A DNA stretch of 64,000 nucleotides from Paramecium pentaurelia (GCA_905183005.1 CAJJDO010000145.1:1-64000); one strand, 5' to 3'. Shown: positions 1-13,161, counted from the stretch's first letter. The notes: generated by a model not told the origin, from the sequence alone. Numbers and translations are program-made.

Positions 1-3000
1 ATTTTCTGATTAATTTTCACAAAAAAATATGTTGTTCTAAATTCTAGAAAAGAATTCTTAACTGGATTCTTTTTCGAATTATTAGATATGAGCTTTTGTA
101 CATAGCGATTCTTTAATTTGGTTTATATGTTTTTAAAAACAACTTTAAAAACTTGTATACATTTCCTAGTAACACTCTTGTAGAGTAAAATTTCTAACAT
201 TTTAAAGCAATATTTTCAACTTTTACTTCACTTAACTTGTTTTTACTAGTAATATTTATAGAATGTGAATAATGATAGATAAATTTGTTCTAATTTTGTT
301 TTGGAAATTATTTTAGTCCTTGACAATTTTCTACTCATCTTTATTATTCTTATCATCATATTTTGTTTTAAATTCATCGAATATTTGTTTAAATTCATTT
401 ACTCTTTTAAAGATCAGCATTTGGAAATATTCTAGGTCTTGGTTAACGGAAGCTCTCAATATTTTAACAACCATCTAGATCTGACTGGTTAGTAATTTAA
501 GTTCTTCTACCACTTCACAATTTTCTTAGAAATTAATTTTTCTTAATTATAATAGTAATATCTCATACTTTTCTCTCTCAATATTCAATTAATTTTGATT
601 AAAATTTTTAAGAGTAATATTTTCTATTGAAACATCTTTTATAGTTTTCATAATTATTTGAGGAAGAGATAAAGAATTGGTTTCTTATATACATAATTCG
701 CCAAATTCCTTTTCAATTAAATCTAAATCTTTTCTTTCCAAATCAATCATTGATTCTTCTAAAGTTAACCTAAATATAAGATTCTCTAAAACTCCTTTTT
801 ATGTTGATAAATTATTTTAATAGTCTTGTTCAGTAATTTATAAATTAGATAATTCGGCAATAGTTAATTCTACAATAGAATTGTCACAGCAAATTATTTA
901 TTTTGGGTAATTCTTAATTACATCAAGAAGAAATTCATTAAAATTGATAACATTTTACAACTATTAAAATTCTTCTGATTGTATTGTTATAATATTTTAA
1001 AAACATTCTTTGAAAGCAATTAATTTAAATTTAAGTTTTAAATTGTTTAATCTTTATTTTTGTATACATTTAAATGGAAGCTTGTAAGAATATTCTTATT
1101 TAATTTCTTTTAATTTTTCAGTTTTAGATGCAGACTCTATTTCATATTGTAAAATTATAATTGCCTTCAAAATTTCAATACATTCAATAAAGTATTTTTA
1201 CAGTTCTTTGATCTGGTCTTCATAATAAAAATTTAGGTTATTCAATAAACATTAAAAGTATTGAATTAAGTTATCCTTTTGAAGAAAAAAAATTTCTAGC
1301 TCTGAAACATGTTTTTCAGTTTGTTGAATAAGAGTTAACATACATTGAGCTTCTTTCAAAAAAAGTTTCTAGTTAAGAGTTGCATTAGGTAATGCAAGTA
1401 GCCTCTACTTGAACTCATGGACAAATGAAAATTATTTATCTGTTTGAGTTAAAATTTTAACTTCATCCTAAATCAACTCTATCTCTTACTAAAGAACTAT
1501 GATTTCATCAGGTTCATTTCTCTTATTTTTAATATCTTAAATCGCTTAAGATAATATTTATTCTATTAATTTCATAATATACTTAAGATATTTAAAAGAT
1601 TTGAATTCATTAATCTTTTCAAGTTATTCTATCTAAAAAGTTTATTTCCTTTGACTAAGCCTAATAATTTTCATGATTTTGAGAGTGTTTTGGAAATATT
1701 CTTTGAAGTTGAAAACCATTTTTTTTAATTATGAGTTATATGTGGCTTGTTCTATTTTGTAATTAAAATAGTTATTTTCTTTGTGAAAATTTTTATAATT
1801 TCGAACTATGACTCCCAATCTCTCATCATTTTCTTGAATTAATGCTAGTAATTTATTGGAAATAATGAAATCAAAAAATTGTTATAACTTGCAAATTGCC
1901 TGGATTTATTCATTTTTTTTGGGTTCCATGCTTCCTAATTAAAAGTTTAGATAGGAACCAAATGTGAAATGGATATTATCATTTTTTTCATTCAGTAGGA
2001 AGTCTTTAAGCACCATTAGGTTTTCCCATTCTTTGAAAGTGTCTTCTAGTATTAATTTATCAATTTAAGTTAATTATTTATTTGTGAATTAATTAAGTAA
2101 AATTAAAGCTTAGTCATCGCTATGATTCATTTAAATTAGAAACCCTTTGTTCAGATATTCCTTCCATATGTACATTGATTTTTCTTCAAGATTGAAAGAG
2201 TTCGTTAATTGTTTTAATTTTTTTTTTGTTATAAGAGGATTATATATTAAGATTTTTCCAATCATTTAAATCCACAAAAAATGATTCTCCCAATTCCTTG
2301 AATTTTTCACAATTTTTTCATGTATTTCCTCAATTTGTAAGAGTATTTCTTCCAAATTCTTTTCGCCATCATTTTTAAAATTATTTATGATCTCCCATTA
2401 CAACATATCTATAGAAAAATAGATTTCATATTATTTTCTATTTTTTTAATTCGCATACTTATTGTAAAGCATGCAGGCTCCACGAAACAATTATATCAAT
2501 AATTCAGCATTAGGTTTCATATCAATTATGGAGTAAAATATACCATTTAGAAAACCTTTTAAAATATCATCCCTTTCTTTACTATCATTTGGGGCCATCT
2601 GAAATGAAGTTTTTGTTAGTAAAAGGTAAAGTTCCAATTAATTTTGAATTAAATCATTCTTCTCTATTTCCATTTATTATCTTAATTCATCGCAAATATC
2701 CAAAAATTGATTTTTTGTATTGCAGTTCAATTATCTCTTTTCATTTTTTATATGGAAAAAAAATATCACCTTAGATAAAGATGCTGTAGTCTTTAAGATG
2801 AATAAGCATTTAAATGAATCTGTTCTGACATAGATCAAACAACTTTCCAATAATTTTCGGATTCCAGCAATAATTAAGTTATATGATTTTACTACTTTTT
2901 AGGCATTCTTGATGAGTTTGTAAATGTTTTCCTCTTAAATAATAAACCATTATATGGCTATCATTATTTCTTAAGCTTCTGATTAATTAGCAGCAACAGC

Positions 3001-3165
3001 TGCTTTAGTATAAATCGTTTAGACAAAAGAATCAAATCTAGTAATGAAATTTTCTATATCTTAAATATCAGACTATAAGGCTAATTCTGTGGTGGGAATT
3101 GTTTTAGTAGATCCGCAACCACCTCCACGTAATGGGGATGTTACTTTATTCAATAGGCTTGACAT
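1..3165 (-). CDS. Large helical protein, 3' end outside window
   Basis: With TAA/TAG as Gln this frame has no TGA from the ATG at 3165 to the left edge, giving at least 1,055 codons with the C-terminus missing. The N-terminus starts MSSLLNKVTSPLRGGG and then turns into long Lys/Glu/Asn/Gln-rich helical sequence without an obvious membrane segment or catalytic motif. I do not recognise the family; a large cytoskeletal or scaffold protein is possible, but that is inference only. One stretch near 2755 (GTG...AAG, 33 nt, in phase) could be a tiny intron. The uninterrupted frame and the biased codon use make a real gene very likely. About 200 bp separate its start from the end of the next minus-strand gene. 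Confidence 0.8.
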
Positions 3166-3371
3166 TTAATAAAAATTTAAATAATAAATCAACACCGGTA
3201 TAAAAATGTTTATAAACGTTCCCGTCTTAAAGGAACAAAAAATTAAAAAATTAAAGCAAATCTTGAGTTCAATCCTTAATGAATGAATATTTTATTTAAT
3301 TTTTTATAGTATTAACATTATTTATTTAACAGTTCATAATAAAAATTTTTGTTATATATTGTAAGAATACC

Positions 3372-4356
3372 TCATTTTTTTCTCAGACCAAGGTACTCCT
3401 TATTTTTGCTATTCATATATATTTAATTAAAATTATTTGAATTGTAAATGCTATTACAAAATGAAGTAGTACTCATTATTCTATTCTCTATGTGAGATAA
3501 TTAAATTTTAATTAAATTAATCTAAGGGAAATACAAATTATTGATCAATTCATGAATAAAACTCTATAGGCATTCGTATACTATTGATAAACAATTGCTA
3601 TAAAATACATATCATAGAATATATTCTTACTCTGAAGTTAGATTTCCTATTCTTAATGCTTCATAATAATATTATTTTGCTTCCTTTTTCTTTCTGAAGC
3701 CAGTATCAAAAACACTTAAAAAAATGTGTATAATGTGCCAGCTTTAATATAAGAACATAAAATACTATGAGGTTTAATTTAATAGCATCTATTTTAAGAA
3801 AGATTGCTTAATAAAAATTCCAATAATTCAATATTTCTGTGAAATAGCTTATTTTGCAAATTTTGTTGAAAATAATTAGGGAAAAATTTAACAATCATAT
3901 ATATTTTTATAAGCTTCATCTTCCCTATTTTTTAGGATTATGCATTGTTAAAACATTAAATTGAGTTGGCATGTTTCTGTTATTTTAGTATTAGAAATGG
4001 AACACTATTGTTTGATAATATGGGCCTATTTAATAGTTTAAATTTTAGAACTGCCTTTATTTTTATGCGCTCTCTCGCTTATTCTTAAGTAAAAAAATCT
4101 TCTTAGTACTTTTGCAAATTCCATGAAGATGGAGAGAATTTAATTAGATTAATAAGGTAAAACCTATTTTTATTGAAATTATACCTTTATTAGAATATGG
4201 TTACTCATTATTTGAACTGATACTTAATGTGATATCTATAAACGCAAAAGCATCGGCAAATTTGCCTTTGTTATTTATATTTTGTACTTTAACAACCTTA
4301 AAGAAAATGTCGCTACTGCAAAATAATAATTTAAAAACTTTTATTATTTTATGCAT
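3372..4356 (-). pseudogene. TPR-repeat protein, frame appears broken
   Basis: Reverse-strand reading gives clear tetratricopeptide-like sequence in pieces. An upstream piece (about 4190-4356) contains NKGKFADAFAFIDITLSI followed by SNKG, and a downstream piece (about 3500-3720) contains LYTFFQKKEAKQYYYEAL, both with the TPR pattern of small, aromatic and Ala residues. Tiny introns (about 21, 26 and 33 nt) join some parts, and the last exon ends at TGA 3372-3374. Between about 3900 and 4180 I could not find introns keeping a single frame: coding-like sequence switches frame at least once. Either the gene is decaying, or single-base assembly errors or missed introns are present. The start at 4356 is a guess. 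Function unknown; TPRs mediate protein-protein contacts. Confidence 0.5.
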
Positions 4357-5239
4357 TATTATTGGATGGATTGATTTAAAGGCTATGTTAAACTACTAAT
4401 AGCCTCAGTGTATTTATTGATAAAATTATGTAAGTTTAAAGTAAAGGCTTTTAAATTGAAGAAAAATTCAATTACGTTTCCAATAATAGACTTGATTTTG
4501 ATTATAAAGCATCCATAATGAATAATTAGAGGCTGCTAATTCTTATGAACATTTTCCCTCTTTATATATAATATATAATATGTAATTATTCTCCTAAGAA
4601 ATATGTGAAGAAATGAATACCTTTTTTAAAACTTTTTCTTCGTTTATTCAAATTTTAATGAGTCTATTAATTAACTTATTAATTATTATTATTCTTTGTT
4701 AAATTAGCTTTTTCATAAAAATATTCCATGTTATAAGTAAAATTTACTTATAGATATTTTATAAATCAATATGAAATCTAGCTGTTATTAATTTAATGCT
4801 TTTGAGAAAAGCGACTTCTTTTTTTTAACTAATTTTCTGAATTTATTATTTAGTTTCATTTTATAAATATAAATTGCATAAAAATCATCTTTCTTTTTTT
4901 GATTTCTATATTCTTTCAAATTTAGATGAAGCAAGAAATCATTTATGTATGAGTTTGATTAATTAGAATTTATAAATAAATTTACAAATTTATTCCAAAT
5001 TTATTGTTATAATAATTATTTTTCTTATTTAGTAAAAAATGAAATATTTGATTGTAATTCCGTAATTTTACATCAAAATCATTCCAATTACTAGAAAAGT
5101 TGATTTTTTGTTTCAACTTGTTTTTTGTAAATCATTGTATAATTTAGTTAATATCATTTTTTCCAAAATTGAAATGGATTTATCAAATAGCAAACAATTT
5201 TAATATTAATTAAAATTTGAAAATTATAGTTTTTTTTCG
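4357..5239. other. AT-rich spacer, no gene seen
   Basis: About 880 bp of very AT-rich sequence with homopolymer runs. I found no frame in code 6 with coding character on either strand, and no recognisable RNA gene or repeat. Confidence 0.5.
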
Positions 5240-6290
5240 TCAATAATGATAATAGATATTTTCAAATTAATTAAATCTGAATAGAAATATTAATATGAAA
5301 ATAATTTTTTAATAGATATTTCTATTATTATTAGTTGAATGAACAGGAATATCTAACAAATTGCATGAGAATTAACAATATTCTTATAAATCCATATCAA
5401 TATTATCACCTGGTAATTAAGTGCTTTAGAATAGGTCTTCGATTTTTTAAGGCCAGACTTACATTAATTCTTCAATATCAGGCATAATTTTAGAATATGA
5501 AATAGATGGAGGTTACTTTTTTTTATGTATTTCTGCCACATCATTAATCCAGGCTGTAATTTCCTTTTGATTTTTATCACATTTTCAATAGCATGAATAG
5601 TAGTATTTTTGCCCCTATTTGCTACCTTTACATATTCTCTCATCAATAAATCTAATTTAGCCTTTTTGATTGATTAAGAGCAGGTTCATCCTGAAAATTA
5701 TATAGATGATTACTAATGTAACTAAACCAAGTGTCTCAGGTTAGCCATCAGGTCTTGGCATTTTTATGAATGCATCAACTTCACCTATAGCAGGTACATA
5801 ATCTGGAATAAATGGTTTTAATTTTGCTCCCAAAACCACTTAAGGAGCTTTGAATAGTTGTAATATAGAATATTATTTTGATGCAGACATATATTGTATC
5901 TTAAATTAAAAATAGAAATACCTAGCAATATACTCAAACAATTATTTGACTTCTGCACCTACTTATAAATTTGAATAATCATTTGGATTGTAAGCACCAG
6001 CAGGTAAAGGAACCTTTCCTTCTTAAACCCGACACTTTATGCAGCTTATTGGGCTCCTCTAGCTCCAGCTTAATCTAATAGAATAGTAGGTAAAAAAGTT
6101 ACATTAATCTTCATCTTCTTCACCACTTCCAATTTCTCCATCATCTCCATCTTCCAATTCAATCGCCTCATCATAATGTTCATTATCAATTTTCTTCACT
6201 TTTTCATCCACTCTAAAACCATAATCGTTCTGAATTGCTAAGAATAATATATACTTTTTACATAATTAATTGCTATGCAAATTTATTAAA
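5240..6290 (-). pseudogene. IFT46: IFT46 homologue with several frameshifts
   Basis: Intraflagellar transport protein 46 is an IFT-B core subunit needed for ciliary assembly. The conserved C-terminal domain is plain: GAYNPNDYSNLQVGAE, KPFIPDYVPAIGEVDAF, PRPDGQPETLGL, LDEPALNQS, WINDVAEIHKKK and MPDIEELMQVWP, in family order, then DIPVHST before TGA at 5240-5242. An acidic N-terminal stretch (about 6130-6200) is also typical. Tiny introns can be placed (for example 23 nt before LDEPAL). Three single-base frame changes remain that no intron explains: before the GKVPLPAGAY stretch, in the A-run after LDEPALNQS, and between IEN and DKNQKE. Each is restored by one extra base. No convincing start codon is visible near 6290. 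It is a decaying duplicate or an erroneous assembly of a good gene. Confidence 0.85.
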
Positions 6291-6874
6291 TAATTATTGA
6301 ATTTAATATTTTGAATGGTTTTTCAATTAGTTTCAATAATTTGGTAGTACTACATAATGAATTATTTAGATGTTAAGAGAGAATTATTTGAGTTCTCAGC
6401 ATAATTCTTCTCATTAAAGCAATCATTATATAAAATCAGGTTATAATCTTAAATTGATTTCTTTAAAATTACTTGAAAAAATAAGTTCATTTAGTTCATT
6501 AATCAAAAAAACTCAAGTATAATTCTCTAATTACAATGATAATTGCCGAAGAAATTTCAATTGTAATTGTCATTTATAAAAACTAATTAAAAGTAAACCA
6601 TTTTCATGAATATTATTATTAACCATTTCCAAAGGATTCTAATGAATTATTTTTAGAACACCTATTTTTGAAAGAAACGAAAAACAGAAAAATATACTCA
6701 CATTTATATAAACGATTTCTCTATTATAATAAAAACCTCACTAAGTTACAATTGATTTTCAAAATAAATATTAAGCCATTCACAAAAAAGTAACATAAGA
6801 AAAATTCTTGATTGTTGAGTTAATTATTACAATTTACGTATATATAGATAAAATAAATATATAACTCTATTAAA
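6291..6874. other. AT-rich spacer upstream of IFT46 copy
   Basis: About 580 bp with no reading frame I can support on either strand. A missing first exon of the IFT46 copy could lie here, but I do not see one. Confidence 0.4.
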
Positions 6875-8019
6875 TCAATTCGAATGCTTTAAGAATTAGA
6901 CTTCTGTCTTTTTTAGAGAGTATTTTTTAAATTGTGGGGTTGAATTAAGAGAATCATCAATTTTATTAGTCTCATCTGATAATTTTTTAATGGTCTAACA
7001 AAATTCTAAATTATCTTTGTATATTCCATTTTAATTCTCAAATGATTATTCCCATGTTTTTATTAAATTGCCTATGATTGTTTATACAATAATCTATTAC
7101 CTAAGAATTAAATAGATTCATTCTTAAAATATTCCAATGCTATTTAATGAGTAGTTTTAGTATTTTCAAAAAATTTCATTGTTTCAAAAGTAGCCATATT
7201 ATCATCTTGCATTTTTATTTGTATGCTAAATTTCATGTCTAACAATACATTCTTTATCATTGAAATCAGATTTATTATTTCAAACTTAGATAAAAATCAA
7301 GAATTACTTAATCTTATTGAAAATTTTTCGTTTTGAATAGCAAGTCTACATGAGTTAAATAAAGCTATATCTCTTCAGATTGTTGTTTAAATAAACCTAT
7401 AACTGCTTTTGACTCAATTATTTCTAAAGTTTTATATAATTTTTCTGCAGTTCCAATTTGTAAGTCTAATAGATAAATATTTCATTATACTAATTTATAT
7501 TTCTTAGAGTAATTCTTAAATATCATTTAGTTTATCTTGCAATTTACTATGATCTTTGATGGATTTTTTTACTTTTTCTAATTCTTTATTATCTTAATCA
7601 ATCATTTTTTCTTTATCCTTGATCATAATTTTGAAGTAGTTAGAATTATGCTAGAGTTCATCTTTAATGAAATTCTCTATACTTTCTATCCTAACATACT
7701 CAAACTCTTTTTTTTCTTTACAATATTACAAAATCTTAATAATGTTACTCTAACAGAATACTTATTATTAAAATGACTTGATAAACTCTGAATTTTCAGT
7801 ATTTTGAGATAGTTCTTCGTCTGTTTATTAAATGATTTCAGTGAGAGCACTAAAAGCCAAAGCTTGATCCACCTTCTATTCTTATTTTTTGAGCCAATCC
7901 ATTATATGTGGAAAAAACTATTCTAACAAATAATAACTATGATTACCTGATGCTTTTTTTCCTACTATTGAATTCCCGAGAGTCAAATAAGCAAACCAAA
8001 TAATGAAAAAATATTTCAT
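6875..8019 (-). CDS. Secreted coiled-coil protein
   Basis: Starts MKYFFIIWFAYLTLG, a good signal peptide, then continues as charged helical sequence with many Lys, Glu and Gln and heptad-like spacing, ending SLKKTEVQFLKHSN before TGA at 6875-6877. At least two tiny introns are needed: 24 nt shortly after the signal peptide and 25 nt in the middle (about 7475-7500). Length is about 360 residues. Signal peptide plus coiled coil resembles the general build of Paramecium trichocyst matrix proteins and other secretory-granule proteins, but I see no decisive family signature, so this is a suggestion only. It probably enters the secretory pathway. Confidence 0.7.
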
Positions 8020-8108
8020 TTTTATTATTCTTTGCGAAAATAACGTATATATAATTTATAAAGTATAATTTTCTATTGGAAAAAGTATATTATAGATAAT
8101 CTAATTAC

Positions 8109-9756
8109 TCATTTTTTCGCTAATATATTTGATTTATTTCTTAAACTACCTGTCCAATCAATCTGAGTATTCTCCTTTCCCTTTTTCATTTTTTATTATA
8201 AAGTATTTATTTTTAAAACTTAGTTGTAAACAGATTCACTTGAATGGCCACTTAATTCTTTAAAAATTCTATCTTTCAATGTGTCTTCTTATGATAATTA
8301 TGATTTTTATTGATTCTGATTTAGTATATAAAATCTCTTTTGTTCAATTTGATCTACAGATGGCTGCTTTTTTCTTTATTTTGAATCTTGAGATTTGTTG
8401 ATAGTGTTTAAATCATATTGATCTAAGACGATAATAAGCTATATTACTTTTTTAATGATTATGAATTTTAATAGATTGTGGCATGATGGATTAACTTTTC
8501 TAATGAATCAAAGGTGTTATTTCTAAATTTTTAGGTTGTTCAACATTTTATGCATTCTCATTAGCTAATTTTACTATTTCTTTTACACTGAACTTTTCTT
8601 AAATTTACTATTATTAATTGATCACAATTGGCTACTCATTCAAACTTACATTATGACTATTGATCTATTAGTTTATCTATGATTATTGATCACAATTCTG
8701 AATATTTGTGTGATTCCAACTTTCTGGAGTATTTGAGTTACTCTCTCTTCTTGAATTTTAGATTGTAGAAATTGGGTTAGATCCATTACTTTTATAAATT
8801 GGCAATTTGGATATAGGAGATGGAGGATTTTAGCTATTGCTATCTTTAATTGTGTTCGAGAATGTGCTTTAGTAGATATCATCATTTTCTAAGATATCCA
8901 ATACTTTCATATCGATTGAAGGATTGTTAAAATTGATCGAGTTATTTCTAGATTTAATTGATTAAGATGTATCATTCAACAAAATATTGTAGCACATTTT
9001 ATTCATAAAGGTTAAAATGGAAGATTATTCAAATTAATTGATTTTTACACCTGACTCTAATTTCATTTCAGATAATAATTGTTAAATACTTCTTACTCTC
9101 TTTTCATATCTTTGCATAATATCTTCGAAAGGCTTCATTTCCATCTTTTTGACAATATTTGTATGATTTTTATCAATGTCAATTTAATATTATTATAATT
9201 ATTTCTCATAATTTGTCACAGCTTATTGGCAATCTAATATATTTTATTCTAAGCTTGAGTGATCATGTTAAAACTTTTGTATATATGTTTATTTTAATTA
9301 TTGAGCTGTTTCAATTACCTATTCAAAAAATTTTATGCAATTTGTTTTTTAATCTTCAAGCTGTTACTTTTGGCTAATTTAAAGGTTATTTAAGCATATT
9401 ATTTTTGAATTGCAAACTAATAAGGCTTGTTTCATCATTTCTTAAAATTAATTAATTCTCATTTGTCTTTGTAATTCTAATTCTGCTACAGCACTTTCTT
9501 CAATTTTATGACCTTTCAGGGCTAAATTCAAGGCACATTTAGAACAAAATAAAGTTCGATTATCATTTTAGGCATAATATTTAGCCTATTAATAAAAATT
9601 GTAATGGCTTTATACTTTTTTATTTGGATGCTTTAAACAATTCAAATGAGAGACAGCTTTCTATTTAAAAATATTTGAATTCTTTAATATTCTGTCTTAT
9701 TCTTTAGCATTATAAGATGATTCTTCTTCTGAACTTGATGATATTGCTAAATTCAT
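8109..9756 (-). CDS. B-box zinc-finger protein
   Basis: Reads from an ATG at 9756 (MNLAISSSSEEESS...) to TGA 8109-8111 with several tiny introns. Residues about 35-85 hold a B-box-like zinc-binding pattern: a HLNCLKHPNKK stretch, then LFCSKCALNLALKGHKIEE, giving His/Cys ligands in the spacing of B-box domains. A coiled-coil region follows (QRQMRINQFQEMMKQ), then a long Ser/Asn/Gln/Pro-rich tail (for example NPPSPISKLPIYKSNG) and a basic C-terminus. Layout B-box, coiled coil, disordered tail is common in ciliate proteins of this class; many are probable scaffolds or ubiquitin-related, but no RING is visible here, so ligase activity cannot be claimed. Confidence 0.7.
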
Positions 9757-9988
9757 TAATTCTGTTAAAAAAAATAATATAATAGTTTATAAATTAATTT
9801 TGATGTTTATAAAAGAACTTAATATAATTATATCCTTTCAATAAGCTAATTTCTTGACCTCCTAACAATTATCGTATTTTATTCCTTAAAAATTTGTATT
9901 GACCAACTATTTTAAAGATAAAAAAAATTATATAACATTAATTTGATAATAATTTAAAATCTTTTTTTTAATTACAATTATTATACTT

Positions 9989-10532
9989 ATGGGAGTTTTT
10001 AAATTTAGCTAAACAATTATTTCAAGTTTGCTTGGAAGTTTTCAACTCCAGGATCCACCTCGCAATTTAATTCACTAAGATCCTTAATTGATATAAAATT
10101 CAAAAAGATTACCATCTACTGAATTTCAAAACTAATTAAGTTTTGATCAAAAACCAAAAAATTGATAATAGCATCAGATTCTTTTCAAGTCGACAAAAAT
10201 ATATTTAATTCTGAAAATATAAAATAGGCATTATTGGAAAATTAAATTAGCCCAAGTGTTAATCTGTAGTTTATAGATGAAAAGAGTAAAACCATATTGT
10301 AGAACAATGATGTCATGTATGATGAAAATACTGTTCCATACGCAGTGTGTATAGGAATCTGATGTTGGATAGTTATCCTCCTTTAAGTACTATAAATTCA
10401 CATAATAATTAGATAGCTGCTATAAGCCATGCTTTTATTTAGAGTAATCTAAATTTTTTTTTAAACACAAAAGGATAATTAAAATATTATTAACATAAAA
10501 TTACACCCTAGAATTCTATCTGTTTAAAATGA
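9989..10532 (+). CDS. Small unknown protein starting MGVFKF
   Basis: Plus-strand gene in three exons: introns 10140-10171 (32 nt, with an unusual GTTTTG start) and 10347-10372 (26 nt). Together they give about 160 residues with a consistent frame, ending ITPQNSICLK before TGA 10530-10532. The N-terminal Gly after Met (MGVFKF) is compatible with myristoylation, but I know no family for this protein. It converges on the Q-rich minus-strand gene, 57 bp away. The weak first donor site makes the first junction the least certain part. Confidence 0.55.
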
Positions 10533-10589
10533 TAGATTCAAAATGTATGTTTTTAATATCATTTAATATAATTTGAATGAATATATAGT

Positions 10590-12404
10590 TCATGCTTGAT
10601 CTTATTCTGGCTAAGGCAAGGCAGATTCATATTTTTCATAGATTTATTAAGCAATATCTAAATGCTTTTATTTTTCCTCCTCTTTAGTATAGAAGGCAAC
10701 TTCAATAAACTTCAATTTATTTTCATATCTTTCTTTTCTTTTCTGTTTCTATTTTAGTAAATAATTTTAGTGAACTAATTTATAGATATTTTCTGCCCAT
10801 TATGTTATTACCTTTTATTGTTCGTTACAAAATGGTTTATCATCTTCTAGAATACTCTTTAGGTCTTCTCTATTTGCTAAACCCATAATTAATGGTTCTT
10901 CCAGTAATCTAATTAATCTCACTTCTGCTACATCTTCAGGCAATTAGTAATTATCAGATAATAATGGTCCTAAAGGTCTAGGATAGGTTTTATATTTAGA
11001 GGGTAAATGAGATTAATTACCAAGTTTTGAAAACCATTTAGATTTTAGAAGATCCATAATTATTTAATACATTAAGCTTCCTACTATATAACAATTTTAT
11101 TCAAATAGCTCTTTTTTTTTAACTCTATCTGGAAATTCAGCCCAAGGCTTTAATATAATTCTGAGAATAAAAACTCTTATTAAAATTAAAGATATCAATA
11201 AACATTATGCTTTAATATCAGTCATATTAACTAATTAACCAAAATGAGTAAAATTGAGTCTATTTATTTCAAAAAGAAACAAAAAGTTTTAAATAGGAAA
11301 TTCATAATCATGAAGTATTGATCCCAAAAATTCAATGGTTTCTGGCTTAATATCTTTTGCATTAAAATTCGAAATCAAAGTTTGGAACAATTTCTTGGTT
11401 TGAATTTTAAGATTTTATACTCTCTATTTCATTTCTGCTTCTAAGATTTTTCTCTTATCAGAAATATTCAAATTATCTTTATTACTAGAAAACTGAACTA
11501 TAACTTTTGATGAATTTTTTTAAAACATTTCTAAAAAGTTTTATAGACATTTAATAGCCTATTCACCTTTCTAATTCAAAGCCATTTATTTCCTGCTCTC
11601 TATATATTTTCTTAATCTATAAAAGTATAATGCTATGTAAATAAATTAATCTCTAAAAATTTTGAAATTGATCTTTGCCCACTATCTAAGAATATTAATA
11701 TATATTTTACTCTTTTGTCATTCCAGGTGGCTTAAATCTTTTTCTTTAGTATTATTTTGCTTATTCTAGCTCTTTCTCTTTCTATTCTTTTTCATTTTTT
11801 AAATTTATTTCAAAGTTCCCCATATATTTTTAATCCATAGATGCTTTTTACTGTTCTTACTCACTTTTTTCTGGTCCCCAAATATCATCAATTTGCTTAT
11901 TAATTGTATTAGCCAATCCCATTCTTTAGAATTTATCGTACTCAGTTATTTTGTCATCTGTTTACACTTCTATAGTTCTTTTGGAAACATCATTTTTAAA
12001 ACCATAGAGTCTTTCATTTTCTTTCTGTGGGATTTCAACAGCTTATCTTTATGGATATGGTTAAGCATATGGAGGATAATGAATACTACTCATCTACTAA
12101 GAATAATATTCTAATGGTTTTAAAGTTATTGATTTTAATTAAACATTTATTGGTTTTTGATTTGGCTTTTAAATATATTGTTGATATTATTAATTGTATT
12201 ATTATTGTTGCATTTGTTATTAATATTGTTGTTAATACATTAATTAATTGAGCATCATGTTCTAGTCATATATCAGTTATTACATGGATAAATATTATTG
12301 TCTCTATTGTAATCGTCTATCATTTAAAATATATGTTACCTCTTGTAATCTTCTTCCAATACCTACTATTAATTGAAGGCAGGTACATTATTATAGGTGT
12401 TCAT
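10590..12404 (-). CDS. Gln-rich N-terminus protein, unknown
   Basis: ATG at 12404 (MNTYNNVPAFNQQQ), then a Gln/Tyr-rich segment of about 80 residues encoded by runs of TAA, then conserved-looking sequence with NTINKQIDDIWGPEKSE and KRFKPPGMTKE, and a long helical part ending YESALPQPEQDQA at TGA 10590-10592. Introns: 23 nt near 12340 and 25 nt after PPGMTKE. About 580 residues. The helical C-terminal two thirds look folded (PLGPLLSDNYQLPEDVAEV and similar). I do not recognise the family. Its start codon lies only 23 bp from the divergent plus-strand start at 12428, so the two genes probably share a promoter region. Confidence 0.75.
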
Positions 12405-12427
12405 CGATTAATAACCTACATTTTAAA

Positions 12428-13123
12428 ATGTCTGTCGATTATTATAATAATTATTATTATTATACATTTTTAATAATGAATTTTTTTCGTTGCAATTGCA
12501 CCAATATTGAATAGGGATTAGACTTACCTAATATTAATCTCTTTATTGAACAAATTATCTTGCATTCAATCAATTAAGATAAGGTTATATCTTTAACAAT
12601 GGATCTTAATGTAATTTTGGAAGGAATCAAATTAAACAGGGAGAAGGATTGTCTTTTATTACAAGATCTCAAGGATTTCAAAGATGATATTCATTATACA
12701 TTAACAAAATTGAATTAATATTTTTTGTAATTTATTGCAATTTATTATTTTAGAATCCCCTTAAACAATTAGGATGACAGTAGTTAATAATTTTATTTAA
12801 ATTTAAAGTTATAAGTGTATGAAGGTTGTTATAAATTATTATACTTATAATAAAAAGACTTTTACTACCATAAGGATGACTTTCTTTATGGAGAATGGGA
12901 GATTATGGGAACAAGTCAGAATATTCAGATTGAATTCATATGTAATATTACTATTTATAATTGATTTTTAGAAGATAAGACTAATTAAGGGTAAAATATT
13001 CATTTACTTAGAGATCTTACAAATTGTGCTTATAATCAATAAACAGAACATAATATAGAAGATGAAAACCCCAAGATTATGTATTCGATAAGTAAAACAC
13101 CCAAACTAAAAAGAAAGTGCTGA
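12428..13123 (+). CDS. Unknown acidic-to-basic small protein
   Basis: Reads MSVDYYNNYYYY... from 12428 with an in-frame second Met at 12476. Two introns (about 27 nt ending near 12752, and 30 nt ending near 12972) give about 215 residues ending KTPKLKRKC before TGA 13121-13123. Recognisable features: helical middle (NVILEGIKLNREKD), Gln runs from TAA codons, and a basic tail. No family recognised. The start at 12428 leaves only 23 bp to the divergent neighbour; 12476 would leave 71 bp and is an equally possible start. Confidence 0.65.
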
Positions 13124-13161
13124 ATTACATTACTAAAAAAATCATAATTTTGATATAATTA

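Noticed and set aside
4019..4441. Plus-strand coding-like stretch (MGLFNSLNFRTAF...)
   Set aside because: The minus strand here carries clear TPR motifs, so the plus-strand frame is most likely a shadow.
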